Positions 16,895 to 26,693 of a stretch of 64,000 nucleotides of DNA are shown here, piece after piece. Position 1 is the stretch's first letter. Each line of letters begins with the position of its first letter. The translations under genes and the position numbers were made by a program. This DNA comes from Bacillus sp. T33-2 (GTDB lineage: Bacteria > Bacillota > Bacilli > Bacillales > Cytobacillaceae), in the NCBI RefSeq assembly GCF_002860205.1, contig NZ_PGVB01000008.1, forward strand, positions 174,352 through 238,351, in the 5' to 3' direction. The notes below the pieces were generated by a model. That model ran no database searches, had not been told where the DNA came from, and saw nothing but the letters and a program-made list of their open reading frames with translations.

Positions 16895-16926
16895 AAAAAC
16901 GGGAGTTACATAAAAATGTAACTCCC
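16895..16926 (-). terminator. terminator of metK
   Basis: A 10-bp perfect stem GGGAGTTACA/TGTAACTCCC with a 6-base loop, then a T-rich run on the minus strand. Confidence 0.9.
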
Positions 16927-16935
16927 AGTTAAAAA

Positions 16936-18138
16936 TTATTGGTTTAAGGCCTGCTGGCGCAATGCATCAGCTTTATCGGTACGTTCCCATGGGAGGTCAA
17001 CGTCTGTGCGGCCGAAATGCCCATAGGCAGCTGTCTGCTTATAAATCGGCCTGCGCAGGTCAAGCATCCTGATGATCCCTGCCGGACGAAGGTCAAAGTT
17101 TTTACTGACGACATCAATCAAGACATCCTCGGTAACCTTGCCAGTGCCGAATGTATCCACAGAGATCGAGACCGGGCGGGCTACGCCAATCGCGTATGCA
17201 AGCTGGACTTCCACTTTTTCAGCAAGTCCTGCAGCGACGATGTTTTTTGCAACATAGCGCGCTGCATATGCAGCAGAACGGTCAACCTTTGTCGGATCCT
17301 TGCCGGAGAACGCTCCTCCACCGTGGCGGGCATATCCTCCATATGTGTCGACAATGATTTTCCGGCCCGTCAGCCCGGCATCCCCTTGAGGTCCGCCAAT
17401 GACGAACCGGCCTGTCGGGTTAATGAAATATTTAGTATTCTCATCAATCAGTTCCGCAGGGACGACCGGGTTGATGACGTGCTCCTTCAGGTTGCGCTGA
17501 ATCTGCTCAAGAGAGATTTCAGGGTGGTGCTGGGTAGAGATGACAATTGTATCAATCCGTACAGGCTTGTCATTTTCGTCATATTCAACAGTCACCTGAG
17601 TCTTTCCATCCGGGCGGAGGTATGGCAGGATTTCTTCCTTACGCACCTCAGTCAAACGGCGGGAAAGCTTATGGGCCAATGAGATTGGCAATGGCATTAG
17701 TTCTTTTGTTTCATTGCAGGCAAAACCGAACATGAGCCCCTGATCCCCGGCACCAATCGCTTCGATTTGTTCGTCGGTCATTTGGCCTTCCCGGGCCTCA
17801 AGCGCCTGGTCTACCCCCATCGCGATATCAGGCGATTGTTCATCAATAGAAGTCAAAACCGCACATGTTTCTGCGTCGAAACCGTACTTGGCACGTGTGT
17901 AGCCAATATTTTTGACTGTCTTCCGGACAATTTTTGGGATATCTACGTATGTAGAAGTCGTGATTTCTCCCGCCACCAGCACGAGGCCAGTAGTGACAGA
18001 AGTTTCTGCAGCAACACGGGCATTTGCATCCTTCGCTAAAATGGCATCCAGGATTGCATCAGAGATCTGGTCACAAATTTTGTCCGGATGGCCTTCCGTC
18101 ACTGATTCAGAAGTGAACAAACGGCGTCTTGTCGACAT
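16936..18138 (-). CDS. metK: S-adenosylmethionine synthetase
   Basis: A 400-residue MetK with the signatures [28 protein letters not shown] and [16 protein letters not shown]. It makes SAM from methionine and ATP. The ATG at 18138 follows GAGGAAAA. A SAM-I riboswitch with a terminator precedes it (18399-18604), so expression falls when SAM is plentiful. Position next to asnB and divergent to pckA matches B. subtilis. Confidence 0.97.
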   Translation of the reverse strand: MSTRRRLFTSESVTEGHPDKICDQISDAILDAILAKDANARVAAETSVTTGLVLVAGEITTSTYVDIPKIVRKTVKNIGYTRAKYGFDAETCAVLTSIDEQSPDIAMGVDQALEAREGQMTDEQIEAIGAGDQGLMFGFACNETKELMPLPISLAHKLSRRLTEVRKEEILPYLRPDGKTQVTVEYDENDKPVRIDTIVISTQHHPEISLEQIQRNLKEHVINPVVPAELIDENTKYFINPTGRFVIGGPQGDAGLTGRKIIVDTYGGYARHGGGAFSGKDPTKVDRSAAYAARYVAKNIVAAGLAEKVEVQLAYAIGVARPVSISVDTFGTGKVTEDVLIDVVSKNFDLRPAGIIRMLDLRRPIYKQTAAYGHFGRTDVDLPWERTDKADALRQQALNQ

Positions 18139-18398
18139 TGATTTTCCTCCTCATTTATAAAATAACAAGAGGTTATCACATGGCTAAACCTCAGATTGAT
18201 ACGGTACTCATTCCCTATGTAGTATGAAATAAACGCAGAGTTTTTATTAGAAAAATTGACGCAATCGTTGTATTTCCACAGAGCTGCTTCATGTCCATCC
18301 TGCCCATGAAGCAAGGAAAACAGAAGTAACTGCGTTTACGTTCAGACGCTATACTTTTCTTATGCCATTTACAAAAAGATTCGTACTCAGAAAACAGC

Positions 18399-18425
18399 AA
18401 AAAACCTTTCCAGTCTGAGGAAAGG
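18399..18425 (-). terminator. expression-platform terminator of the metK riboswitch
   Basis: CCTTTCC/GGAAAGG stem with a 7-base loop, followed by TTTTTT on the minus strand, just downstream of the SAM-I aptamer. Confidence 0.85.
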
Positions 18426-18450
18426 TGTAAAAATCAAATTCGCGCCTTTC

Positions 18451-18604
18451 GCTCTTATCGTTCAAGGACTTCCACCTTGCGTCAGGTTAGCACCTTTGCC
18501 TCGGCAATGACCAGGAATCACGGTTGAATCTGCAGTCATATGCAATGTTGGCAGGTTGCTGGGTTTCATAGGGCCTGTCCCTCCACCAGCTCGGGATAAG
18601 AGAG
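18451..18604 (-). ncRNA. SAM-I (S-box) riboswitch upstream of metK
   Basis: Read on the minus strand it starts CTCTTATCCCGAGCTGGTGG and contains the conserved GAGGGACAGGCCC, ATGAAACCCAGCAACCT and AAGGTGCTAA segments. It closes with GATAAGAG, which pairs with CTCTTATC at the 5' end (P1). An intrinsic terminator follows, so SAM binding should stop transcription into metK, 260 bp downstream. Confidence 0.96.
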
Positions 18605-18668
18605 TATCCGTTCAAAACAAAATCATATCGGACAGAAACATTACTGTCAATGATTTTGTCTATAACTT

Positions 18669-19079
18669 TCATAGCGCACAGCTTCCGTCGTCGCATTTCC
18701 TCCGCAAAATTCTGTGCCTGTTCCTGGCAATCCAGCGATAGGCAGGGTTCCCGAGCAACGGCACAAGAGGTAAATATAACAGCAGCCCGGGGAAAAATGT
18801 CAGAGGTGAAAGGATCATCAGCTTTCTGGCTGCATAGAAGCCCTTTAACACACGGCCGCCTGAAGTAATGATATGAAGCTCTTTTCTCAGCTCGGCCTTG
18901 TCGAATGTCGGTCTTTGAACGTTCAATCCATAAGCAGGCTGTGTGCTGTTCTTCTCATACTCCTGTAATGATATCCAATCCACCGCACTAAACCAGTCAA
19001 GTTTTTTAAACGTTTTTTTGGTCTCCCTGCATAAACTGCAGGTATTATCAAAAAGGGCAGTCGTTTTCAAATTGACCAT
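18669..19079 (-). CDS. DCC-family thiol-disulfide oxidoreductase-like protein (DUF393)
   Basis: A 136-residue protein with the DCC-family N-terminus ALFDNTCSLCRETKK (CxxC redox motif) and a hydrophobic central segment (SPLTFFPGLLLYLPLVPLLG). The family is predicted to be a thioredoxin-like oxidoreductase; no substrate is known. The start is unsure: ATG 19079 has only GATAGGA immediately adjacent, and ATG 19106 has no clear ribosome site. It lies on the minus strand upstream of the metK riboswitch. Confidence 0.75.
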   Translation of the reverse strand: MVNLKTTALFDNTCSLCRETKKTFKKLDWFSAVDWISLQEYEKNSTQPAYGLNVQRPTFDKAELRKELHIITSGGRVLKGFYAARKLMILSPLTFFPGLLLYLPLVPLLGNPAYRWIARNRHRILRRKCDDGSCAL

Positions 19080-19154
19080 TCCTATCAAAAAAATTCTTAT
19101 ATTCATTTATATTTTATCATATTTATTTTATTCAACAGGAAGGCAGACGCTAAA

Positions 19155-19560
19155 AGTTGATTTATAACCTTTCTATTCTACCTTAACAAGGATATTTGTG
19201 GACCTAGAGTCGATTAGAACCTTTCTATTCTGCCTTTACAAGAGTTTGTGTGGACCTAGAGTCGATTAGAGCCTTTCTATTCTACCTTAACAAGGATTTT
19301 TGTGGACCTAGAGTCGATTAGAGCCTTTCTATTCGACCTTTACAAGAGTTTGTGTGGACCTAAAGGAGATAAGAGCCTTTCTATTCGACCTTTACAAGGG
19401 TTTGTGTGGACCTGGAGTCGATTAGAGCCTTTCTAATCTACCTTACAAGGGTTTGTGTGGACCTAAAGGCGATTAGAGCCTTTCTATTCGACCTTTACAA
19501 GGGTTTTTGTTGCTCTATAGTCGATTACCAACCTGACTATTCGCCCATAACAAGCAATTG
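19155..19560. repeat. tandem array of a 52-bp repeat, about 7-8 units
   Basis: The unit is about 52 bp and begins GATTAGAGCCTTTCTATTCG. It includes ACCTTTACAAGGGTTTGTGT and then GGACCTAGAGTC. Successive units differ by a few substitutions and occasional 1-2 base changes. The whole unit is conserved, with no unique spacers, so it is not a CRISPR array. It fills the gap between the DCC gene and pckA. A related array lies at 62620-63010. Confidence 0.92.
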
Positions 19561-19654
19561 TTTCTTCCGGTTAAAGGGATAAAGTGTGTGCACGTCCATT
19601 AAAAAGGAAGAAATACATATATATCGAACAAATAGTATAGATTAATTGTTTAAT

Positions 19655-19665
19655 TGTGTTATACT
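19655..19665 (+). promoter_or_regulatory. CcpN-like operator overlapping the pckA -10 region
   Basis: TGTGTTATACT fits the published CcpN consensus TRTGHYATAYW at every position, and TATACT inside it could be the -10 element. In B. subtilis CcpN represses pckA and gapB on glycolytic carbon. A second site was not found. Confidence 0.55.
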
Positions 19666-19720
19666 AATTTCAGGATGCAAAGTCTGCCAAACATTATTTT
19701 GAAAGGGAAGGTATTCGCAG

Positions 19721-21307
19721 ATGGGTTATATAAGTGTGATGAGCGATATAAGCGAGTTATTGTCGGGAAACAATGTTCATACTCAACTGTCTGTTCCCCA
19801 GCTTGTTGAAAAGGTTCTGACTCGAAACGAGGGTTTGTTGACCTCGACCGGGGCCGTAGGTGCTGCGACAGGAAAATATACAGGACGTTCTCCGAAGGAC
19901 AAATACATTGTCAATGAAGCTTCAGTAAGGGATAAAATTGACTGGGGACCAGTTAACCAGCCAATCCCGGAAGAAGTATTCACGAATTTATACAATAAAG
20001 TTTTACAATATTTAAAGGAAAAAGAAGAGTTGTATGTATTTAAGGGATTCGCAGGCGCAGATAAGAAATTCCGGCTGCCCATTCAGATTATTAATGAGTA
20101 TGCATGGCATAATTTATTTGCCCATCAGCTTTTCATCCGCCCAAATGAAGAAGAGCTGCTGAGCCATAATGCCGAGTTTACTGTCATTTCCGCCCCAAAT
20201 TTCAAAGCGGACCCTGCTGTTGACGGGACAAAATCAGAAACATTCATCATGATTTCATTTGAACGCCGTACAGTCCTTATCGGGGGGACTGAATACGCAG
20301 GTGAAATGAAGAAGTCCATCTTTTCTGTCATGAATTATCTTCTTCCCGAGAGCGGCATATTATCCATGCACTGTTCAGCAAACGTAGGCCGTGAAGGGGA
20401 TGTTGCCCTTTTCTTCGGATTGTCAGGAACCGGGAAAACGACGCTTTCTGCAGATTCTCACCGCCGCTTGATAGGTGATGACGAACACGGCTGGTCGGCA
20501 AATGGAGTTTTTAATATTGAAGGTGGCTGCTATGCAAAATGCATTAATTTGTCTAAAGATAAAGAACCGCAAATTTATAATGCAATCCGCTTCGGGTCAG
20601 TACTTGAAAATGTAGTCATCAATAATGAAACGAGGGTCGTAGACTATCATGACAGCACCCTTACCGAGAATACCCGGGCTGCCTACGCGATCCAGGCGAT
20701 TGACAATATTGTGGATCCAAGCATTGCCGGACACCCGAATACGATTATTTTTTTGACAGCGGACGCATTTGGAGTCCTCCCCCCAATCGCGAGGCTGACA
20801 AAAGAACAGGCGATGTACCACTTCTTGAGCGGATACACATCGAAGCTGGCAGGGACAGAACGCGGCATCACTTCACCGCAGGCGACGTTCTCCACATGCT
20901 TTGGCTCGCCATTCCTGCCCCTTCCTGCAACCCGTTACGCCGAAATGCTTGGCACCAAAATTGATGAGCACGGCGCACGTGTCTACCTTGTCAACACAGG
21001 CTGGACGGGAGGCGAGTATGGAGTCGGCAGCCGCATGAAGCTCGCATACACTCGTGCAATGATACATGCCGCCCTTGAAGGAGAGCTAAACAATGTTGAA
21101 ACAGTCAAAGATGAGATTTTCGGCTTAAATATACCTTTACATGTACCAGGTGTCCCAGATGATGTGCTCCAGCCTGCAAGAACGTGGCCGGACGAGAATG
21201 CCTACAAAGCAAAAGCACACGAGCTTGCTGCCGCATTCAGGGAGAACTTCAAGAAGTTCACAAACGTTCCAGCGGACATTATGGCCAAAGGCGGCCCAAT
21301 CGTATAA
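19721..21307 (+). CDS. pckA: phosphoenolpyruvate carboxykinase (ATP)
   Basis: A 528-residue ATP-dependent PEP carboxykinase. The P-loop is [13 protein letters not shown], the second metal/nucleotide motif is IGDDEHGW, and [11 protein letters not shown] marks the substrate region. It converts oxaloacetate to PEP, the first committed step of gluconeogenesis. The ATG follows GGGAAGG. Divergent arrangement with metK is as in B. subtilis. A strong terminator follows. Confidence 0.97.
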   Translation: MGYISVMSDISELLSGNNVHTQLSVPQLVEKVLTRNEGLLTSTGAVGAATGKYTGRSPKDKYIVNEASVRDKIDWGPVNQPIPEEVFTNLYNKVLQYLKEKEELYVFKGFAGADKKFRLPIQIINEYAWHNLFAHQLFIRPNEEELLSHNAEFTVISAPNFKADPAVDGTKSETFIMISFERRTVLIGGTEYAGEMKKSIFSVMNYLLPESGILSMHCSANVGREGDVALFFGLSGTGKTTLSADSHRRLIGDDEHGWSANGVFNIEGGCYAKCINLSKDKEPQIYNAIRFGSVLENVVINNETRVVDYHDSTLTENTRAAYAIQAIDNIVDPSIAGHPNTIIFLTADAFGVLPPIARLTKEQAMYHFLSGYTSKLAGTERGITSPQATFSTCFGSPFLPLPATRYAEMLGTKIDEHGARVYLVNTGWTGGEYGVGSRMKLAYTRAMIHAALEGELNNVETVKDEIFGLNIPLHVPGVPDDVLQPARTWPDENAYKAKAHELAAAFRENFKKFTNVPADIMAKGGPIV

Positions 21308-21312
21308 CAAGC

Positions 21313-21352
21313 AAAAAGGCAATTGCCAATCTAACTGGCAATTGCCTTTTTG
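21313..21352 (+). terminator. bidirectional terminator between pckA and the anti-sigma gene
   Basis: AAAAAGGCAATTGCCA pairs with TGGCAATTGCCTTTTT across a 7-base loop, with T runs on both strands. Confidence 0.92.
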
Positions 21353-21368
21353 TTTTAACCCGGTAAAT

Positions 21369-22331
21369 CTAATCGAAGATATCAACCGCAGTAGACTCTC
21401 CCAGTACAGTCATTCTCCATGTGCCAGGGGCATCGACCGAAAACCCGCCTTTATAAAGGGTAGAGTCGGCAAACTCTGATTCTTTTTTAAATATATATGT
21501 TTGTTCTTTAATCGGATTGTCACTGTTCCACCATTTAACTTCGATTTGTTCCGGCAATCCTGTTTGCTGGACATCCAGGTAGATGTCTTCAAACGTTCCC
21601 GGATGGAGGTCCTCCTGGGAAATGAGAAGCGTTGAAACAGCGGTGTTCACATATGGCTCTTTAACATGGACTGAAAATTCAGCGAACTTTTCTTTCGCAA
21701 AGCTGAATGATAGAATCCAGGTACCGCTCTTTGGAATGGGCTGAAAAGATGTTACTGCATGGGCATCGGAACCGTAACGTTTTGAGCCAAGTTGGGCATG
21801 TGCCAAAAGTTTAGTGATTCCCGTATCTACGTGAGTTGCTTCAATTTTCAAAGGATTTTTCAGCAGTTTTTTTTCTTCTCCCCATGCAAATACCAACATT
21901 TTAGCAGTATTGCGTTTATCTTCGGCAACCCATTCAAACGGATCCATTACCGCAATTTTTCCGGGGATTCCAACCACGTCCAGGCTGCTTTCAGGATGTT
22001 CTTTATCATGCAGTGTGAAACGTTCAGCAGGCGTTGCTTTAATTCCAGGTTCAGCATAATTGTGGCCCGGGCCAGATCCTTTTGCCCCCTGCCTTATTTG
22101 TTCCCCAGTGCCGCCCTGATTCTGGTCAAGCTGCGAGAAAAATAATACGGGGACAAGCAGCAATGCCAACATGGCTGCGGCAGCCGGCAGCATTGGTTTC
22201 CAGCCGTACTTTTTTTTCGTTCTTGCCTTTCGCAAGGAAACAATGATCCTGTTTTTCTGTTCAAAGCTTAAGCCATGCTTCTGAAATTCTCCTAATCTGT
22301 CAAGCAATTGTTTATCCGATATATTCGCCAC
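21369..22331 (-). CDS. probable membrane anti-sigma factor
   Basis: A 320-residue protein with an N-terminal cytoplasmic helical region of about 45 residues, one membrane helix (LPAAAAMLALLLVPVLFF, about 48-65) and a large exported domain rich in beta strands. This layout, and the 20-base overlap with an ECF sigma gene upstream, indicate an anti-sigma factor. No HxxxCxxC zinc motif is present. The signal it senses is unknown. Confidence 0.75.
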   Translation of the reverse strand: MANISDKQLLDRLGEFQKHGLSFEQKNRIIVSLRKARTKKKYGWKPMLPAAAAMLALLLVPVLFFSQLDQNQGGTGEQIRQGAKGSGPGHNYAEPGIKATPAERFTLHDKEHPESSLDVVGIPGKIAVMDPFEWVAEDKRNTAKMLVFAWGEEKKLLKNPLKIEATHVDTGITKLLAHAQLGSKRYGSDAHAVTSFQPIPKSGTWILSFSFAKEKFAEFSVHVKEPYVNTAVSTLLISQEDLHPGTFEDIYLDVQQTGLPEQIEVKWWNSDNPIKEQTYIFKKESEFADSTLYKGGFSVDAPGTWRMTVLGESTAVDIFD

Positions 22332-22833
22332 GAGGTTCTCTCCCTTCCAATAATTTGTTAAGCTTTTGGACTGCCCGGTGGAAGGTCACGTTCACTTTAT
22401 TCGGTGTCCACCCCAGCACTTCAGCTGTTTCTTTTGAGCTCAACTCGGAAATCCCCCTCAAAATAACAACATCTCGCTGTTGCGGTTTTAACTGATTAAT
22501 CGCATCATACAGAGCCGCATTTGCCTCCTGCCGGATAAGTTTCTCAGGAGTTGGGATGCTTGTTTCCTCGGAATCCTTCCCAATCCTCTCTTTCAGTTTT
22601 TGCCAGACACTTTTCTTCCGGAAATGATCAATCGCCGTATTCCGTGCGATCGAAATAAGCCAGGTTTTCGGGTTGGCCTCTTTTTTGTACTGGCTGTGGT
22701 GCTGAAACGCCCTAAGGAAAGTTTCCTGAACCATGTCTTCAACATCTGGTGATCCAGTATAATAAACGAGATAATTCGTGATATCTTTTTCAAATTGGTG
22801 AAACCATTCTTCAATTTGCCGGCCGGCTTCCAT
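22312..22833 (-). CDS. ECF-type RNA polymerase sigma factor
   Basis: A 173-residue sigma-70 family protein with region 2 (DVEDMVQETFLRAFQ, WLISIARNTAIDHFRKK) and region 4 (LKPQQRDVVILRGISELSSKETAEVLG), without regions 1 and 3, as in extracytoplasmic-function sigmas. ATG 22833 has AAAGGAGGG upstream; an ATG at 22875 is less well placed. It is cotranscribed with, and overlaps, its likely anti-sigma. It resembles SigX/SigV-type factors, but the subgroup cannot be fixed. Confidence 0.9.
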   Translation of the reverse strand: MEAGRQIEEWFHQFEKDITNYLVYYTGSPDVEDMVQETFLRAFQHHSQYKKEANPKTWLISIARNTAIDHFRKKSVWQKLKERIGKDSEETSIPTPEKLIRQEANAALYDAINQLKPQQRDVVILRGISELSSKETAEVLGWTPNKVNVTFHRAVQKLNKLLEGREPRGEYIG

Positions 22834-22945
22834 CCAGTCCACCCTCCTTTTACGAATAAGACGGATGACGTTCAATTTTCATTACAACTCATGCACCCTT
22901 TTTTAGAAAAGGCAAGAAAAAAAGCAGAACACCGTTGTGCCCTGC

Positions 22946-23188
22946 CTAATTGGTTGAATTTAAAGATATCAGCTGATAAGTCAGAACGGTGGCATTTTCG
23001 GCCCATTCTACCTTTTTAATCACTGCCGTCCCGCTAGAATCGCCCTCGATGGTCTTTTTAACGTCAATCGGGATATCAATCGGGTAAAGCCTGTAGCCAT
23101 CCTTTTTTAAAGTAAAATAATTATTATCCAGCCGATTTTCCCTGCCTTTTGTCACGATCATTGTATTTAGCTCTAAAGGCATTCCCAT
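22946..23188 (-). CDS. ytmB: YtmB-like conserved protein (DUF2584)
   Basis: An 80-residue soluble protein with MGMPLELNTMIVTKG at its start. It resembles B. subtilis YtmB, of unknown function, and lies in the same place next to ytmA. ATG 23188 is preferred to a TTG at 23194; the ribosome site is weak (AAGGGG). Confidence 0.82.
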   Translation of the reverse strand: MGMPLELNTMIVTKGRENRLDNNYFTLKKDGYRLYPIDIPIDVKKTIEGDSSGTAVIKKVEWAENATVLTYQLISLNSTN

Positions 23189-23227
23189 AGCCAAATCGCC
23201 CCTTCTTGTTTCCTTAACTTTATATTA

Positions 23228-24010
23228 TCATTCTTCTGCCTGTGTTTTCATCCAAATCGTCAAATCCTCCGCAACTTTTCGGTTGATTGCCGGCGGAAAA
23301 TAATGCGTAAATTCCTCAAAGTACCAGCTTGCAACGGGCTTGTCCAATTCCTTCAGCCTTTTCTCAAGCCGGTAGGCATGCTCAACTGAGACATTTTCAT
23401 CCCTCACTCCATGAATGATCAGCACCGGCGCTTTCAGGTCTTCCAAATTGAAAAGGGGAGTCCTGGCCTTATACAGGTCGGGAACTTTGATGGGGGTCCC
23501 TCCAATCACCCGTTTCATCATCCGCCTCAGGTCTTTTCGTTCAACATAGGTTAAAAACATATCGCTGACCCCGCCCCATGTAACAACCGATGCAGCATCC
23601 GGGTACTCGATTCCAGTAAACAAAGCCATTACCCCGCCGCGTGAAAACCCGAACACATGGACCTTTTCCACGCCTGGGTATTTGCGAAGCAGTTCGAATC
23701 CTGCAAAGGCGTCACGACGGTCTTCCCCGGCGAAGTCCTCGTTCCCCTCTCCCCCCTGGTTCCCACGATAAAAGGGTGCAAATACGATAAAACCTTCCAC
23801 GGCAAATTGGGCGATTCGCGCGGGCCTGACCCTGCCAACATTTTTTATCCCTCCGCGCAAATACAGAAAGCCGTGGTGTGCCGTTCCTGATACCGGCCTT
23901 GCGAGCATTCCCTTTACTTTTAACCCCCCCGCTATGTAAGTCACGACAATAAGTTCAACCTCCGGATTTGGGGAGGGAAATCTTTGTGTTGAAATAATCT
24001 CGCCGTCCAT
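23228..24010 (-). CDS. ytmA: YtmA, prolyl-oligopeptidase-type alpha/beta hydrolase
   Basis: A 260-residue hydrolase. The nucleophile elbow GFSRGG, PFYRGNQGGEGNEDFAGEDR and the late His in FTHYFPP match YtmA of B. subtilis and the S9 peptidase/esterase fold. The substrate is unknown. ATG 24010 has AAAGGAG upstream and matches the family start; a GTG at 24061 would add 17 residues. It is divergent from ytlA. Confidence 0.85.
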   Translation of the reverse strand: MDGEIISTQRFPSPNPEVELIVVTYIAGGLKVKGMLARPVSGTAHHGFLYLRGGIKNVGRVRPARIAQFAVEGFIVFAPFYRGNQGGEGNEDFAGEDRRDAFAGFELLRKYPGVEKVHVFGFSRGGVMALFTGIEYPDAASVVTWGGVSDMFLTYVERKDLRRMMKRVIGGTPIKVPDLYKARTPLFNLEDLKAPVLIIHGVRDENVSVEHAYRLEKRLKELDKPVASWYFEEFTHYFPPAINRKVAEDLTIWMKTQAEE

Positions 24011-24142
24011 CTGTGCCTCGTCTCCTTTTTTTATCAATTTTATATCGAACTGGGCATTCACACATTTTTCTCTATGTCATACGATATCATAAGCCAATTA
24101 CCAGGCTGATTAATATAATAGTTTGATTAAGGAGGATTTCAA

Positions 24143-24712
24143 ATGAAAAAGTGGCTAAAAAGCAGCATCACCCTGTTAGCTGCGCTAATTCTTACCATAC
24201 CGCTCGCGGCGTGCGGCAAAGAAGAAATCCAGAAAGTCCGCATTGCTGAAGTTACTCGCTCGATTTTTTATGCCCCCCAATATGTTGCCCTTGAAAAAGG
24301 ATTTTTTGAGGATGAGGGTTTAAAAGTTGAGCTTAAGACAACATGGGGCGGCGACAAAACAATGACGGCCCTCTTGTCGAACGGGGCGGATGTTGCGCTC
24401 GTCGGATCGGAAACCTCCATTTATGTATATGCCCAGGGTTCCAATGACCCTGTACTTAACTTTGCCCAGCTCACCCAGACAGACGGCACTTTCCTTGTCG
24501 CCAGGAATAAGATTGACAATTTCTCATGGGACCAGCTGAACGGAAAAACGTTCCTGGGACAGCGCAAAGGCGGAATGCCACAGATGGCCGGTGAATTCGT
24601 TTTGAAAAAACATGGCATCGACCCTCACGCAGACCTGAACCTTATCCAAAATGTTGATTTCGCAAATATTCCGAACGCATTTGCATTCAGGTGCAAAATA
24701 CACTACTTATAA
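24143..24712 (+). pseudogene. ytlA: ytlA 5' part: ABC transporter substrate-binding lipoprotein split by the inserted element
   Basis: Codons 1 to about 181 (24143-24684) encode a lipoprotein signal (lipobox LAAC, Cys27) and the first lobe of an NMT1/THI5-like periplasmic binding protein. After NAFA the frame runs into element DNA and stops at 24712. The missing part resumes at 35641. Joining 24143-24684 to 35641-36094 gives a continuous 331-residue frame. In this integrated state the product is truncated and probably non-functional. The strong start is AAGGAGG then ATG. Confidence 0.92.
24674..24684. other. left attachment core (attL)
   Basis: AACGCATTTGC, identical to the right core. Element-side flank GTGCAAAATACACTACTTATAA is, apart from a few bases, the reverse complement of the flank at the right end, as expected for the arms of a serine-integrase attP. 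Confidence 0.85.
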
Positions 24713-24725
24713 AAAAGCGGAGCAC

Positions 24726-26342
24726 CTATTTTATAGATGTTTCCGCTTCATTTTGCTGTAAACATTCTTGGAGTGTTAAATTAAAGGTTATGTTCACTTC
24801 TTCCTTACCCAAATGTACCTTATCAATGATCCTGGAAAGCATAGCCTTCTTTAAATCATCATCTGCATTATCAAACTTGGTTTCCCAATTATTTAATTCA
24901 TTTACCATATAGTTTACATCAGAATAGTTTTCCCTTTCGTTCTCCATTTCTTCTATCAAACTATTCATTCTGTCGGTAGTTTGCTTTATCTTTTTCTCTA
25001 CCCCTCCAATAGCCACTGATAGCTGTTGTGGAGTAAAATCACTGTCACCAACTAATGATTTTGCAATTTCTCCATTTAACTTTTCAAGTTGATTATTGAA
25101 TGTATAGAGTTCCCTTTCTAAGTTCCTAAGATTCCGCTCCTTCTGTTTAATAATTGTTTTCTTTTGATTAATTGAACCAGCAATAAATGCGTTGAGGTCT
25201 AGTTGTGATAACACTTGCTTAACTTGCCTGATAATAATGGTATCGTACTTGTTTGCCCCCCAAATATTTTGGTCATGATTACAGTTCAATCTCCCCTTAT
25301 TAAGTGGACATCTATAGCGGTACACAATGCTTTTATAATAATCATCTACACCTTTATATTTATTTGTTCGATATAGATAATTTCCGCTTAATTTTGCCCC
25401 ACAATATTTACAAAAAGCTAACCCTGAAAACATTAGCTTTCCTACTAGCGGTATTTCTGACTTATCTTGTTCGTTCAATTTCCTTTTTCTCTTATTGCGA
25501 ATGTGTTCCGCTTGTTTGAATAAATCATCTGTTACTATCCTTAATTTCTCATTATAAGGTTGGGTATCTCCTTCTTCGCCATTAAACCCTTCATACCGTT
25601 TCGTGCCGATATAAATTGGATTAGTTAAAATCCTCTGAATTGTACTAACCCCAAATATTTTACCATCTCTATTTCGATACCCGTTGGAATTTAGATAGTC
25701 AACGATTTTTCGATATCCCATATGTCTGTCTACATATAAACCAAAAATCAGCTTTATGATTTCTGACTCTTCATCATCAATGGCTAATTCCTTTATATGC
25801 CTATCCTTATTTTTCCAATGCATTTGGTCTGTTTCAATTATCTTATAACCGATTGGGGCTGGTCCACCTTGAAAATACCCCTGTGCACTAAGCTGCTTTT
25901 TAGCTTCTCTAACTCGAATTGATGTTTTTTTACTTTCGCCTGATGACTGCCAAAAGCGAATAAAATTCACTAAAATATCGGAATGGTCTTCAATTTTAGA
26001 TTGACCTTCATTAACAGACCAAACCTCTATACCCTGCTCAATTAAAAATTGAACTACAAAAGGTGTTTCATCTTCACGTCTACCCAAACGGTCATACATA
26101 AAGACTAGTAAAACATCAAATTCCCCCTTTATAGCACCTTCTCTAATTACATTTAATTCATCCCTTTCATCTGCTTTTTTAGACCATCCTGATATACCCC
26201 TTTCATAAAATTCATTTGTTATTTGCCAATCTTCCTTTGTCCTCACAAATTCATGACAGGCATTTCTTTGCACTGGAATATCATCATCTGTATTTACTTG
26301 TTTCTTAGTTGATACTCGATAAAGACTCCATACACGTTTCAT
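24726..26342 (-). CDS. large serine recombinase (integrase/excisionase)
   Basis: A 538-residue large serine recombinase. The N-terminal resolvase domain carries the nucleophile in LYRVSTKKQ and the motif YDRLGRREDETPF. It is followed by a recombinase domain (GPAPIGYKI), a zinc ribbon (CKYCG...CPLNKGRLNC) and a long coiled-coil (about 390-470). These enzymes integrate DNA at attP/attB with short cores. It ends about 40 bp from attL, the usual position. ATG 26342 has GAGGTG upstream. It probably catalysed the insertion into ytlA. Confidence 0.95.
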   Translation of the reverse strand: MKRVWSLYRVSTKKQVNTDDDIPVQRNACHEFVRTKEDWQITNEFYERGISGWSKKADERDELNVIREGAIKGEFDVLLVFMYDRLGRREDETPFVVQFLIEQGIEVWSVNEGQSKIEDHSDILVNFIRFWQSSGESKKTSIRVREAKKQLSAQGYFQGGPAPIGYKIIETDQMHWKNKDRHIKELAIDDEESEIIKLIFGLYVDRHMGYRKIVDYLNSNGYRNRDGKIFGVSTIQRILTNPIYIGTKRYEGFNGEEGDTQPYNEKLRIVTDDLFKQAEHIRNKRKRKLNEQDKSEIPLVGKLMFSGLAFCKYCGAKLSGNYLYRTNKYKGVDDYYKSIVYRYRCPLNKGRLNCNHDQNIWGANKYDTIIIRQVKQVLSQLDLNAFIAGSINQKKTIIKQKERNLRNLERELYTFNNQLEKLNGEIAKSLVGDSDFTPQQLSVAIGGVEKKIKQTTDRMNSLIEEMENERENYSDVNYMVNELNNWETKFDNADDDLKKAMLSRIIDKVHLGKEEVNITFNLTLQECLQQNEAETSIK

Positions 26343-26408
26343 CAAATATACACCTCATTTTTTCACCTGTATCACTTGCCTGTCATTATAACACAAAAAA
26401 ATAGAATA

Positions 26409-26693
26409 TCATGACGATATTCCCGAAAAGAATTTTCTAAGTCCTTCCTTTGCCTTTTCGTTTTTCTCCTTATTCTTTGTAAATGTCAAGTTCACCTTGA
26501 CTTTATTATTTGATTTATCAATTAAGTAGTCATATTCGGTATCTGTTTTGTGTATATATTTGGTTTTACCAAATACAATTTCCTTCAACCGTTCCCCACT
26601 TTCGTTTCTTATCATGCCCTCACCCCGATGTTGTGGATTAATAAAGTGTATTTCCACAAGAACATTAATATTAGTAGCCTTCAACTCAACCAA
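26409..26693 (-). CDS. small protein of unknown function
   Basis: A 94-residue, lysine-rich soluble protein starting MVELKATNINVLVEIHF. It has no membrane segment or recognised motif. It lies 66 bp upstream of the serine recombinase gene on the same strand and may share its transcript. The start codon is near a GGTAAAGAG-like purine stretch. Function unknown. Confidence 0.55.
   Translation of the reverse strand: MVELKATNINVLVEIHFINPQHRGEGMIRNESGERLKEIVFGKTKYIHKTDTEYDYLIDKSNNKVKVNLTFTKNKEKNEKAKEGLRKFFSGISS

Noticed and set aside
16692..16900. Possible T-box or riboswitch before asnB
   Set aside because: No T-box motif or other conserved RNA element could be found.
19155..19560. Possible CRISPR array
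   Set aside because: The full 52-bp unit is conserved, with no variable spacers and no cas genes nearby.
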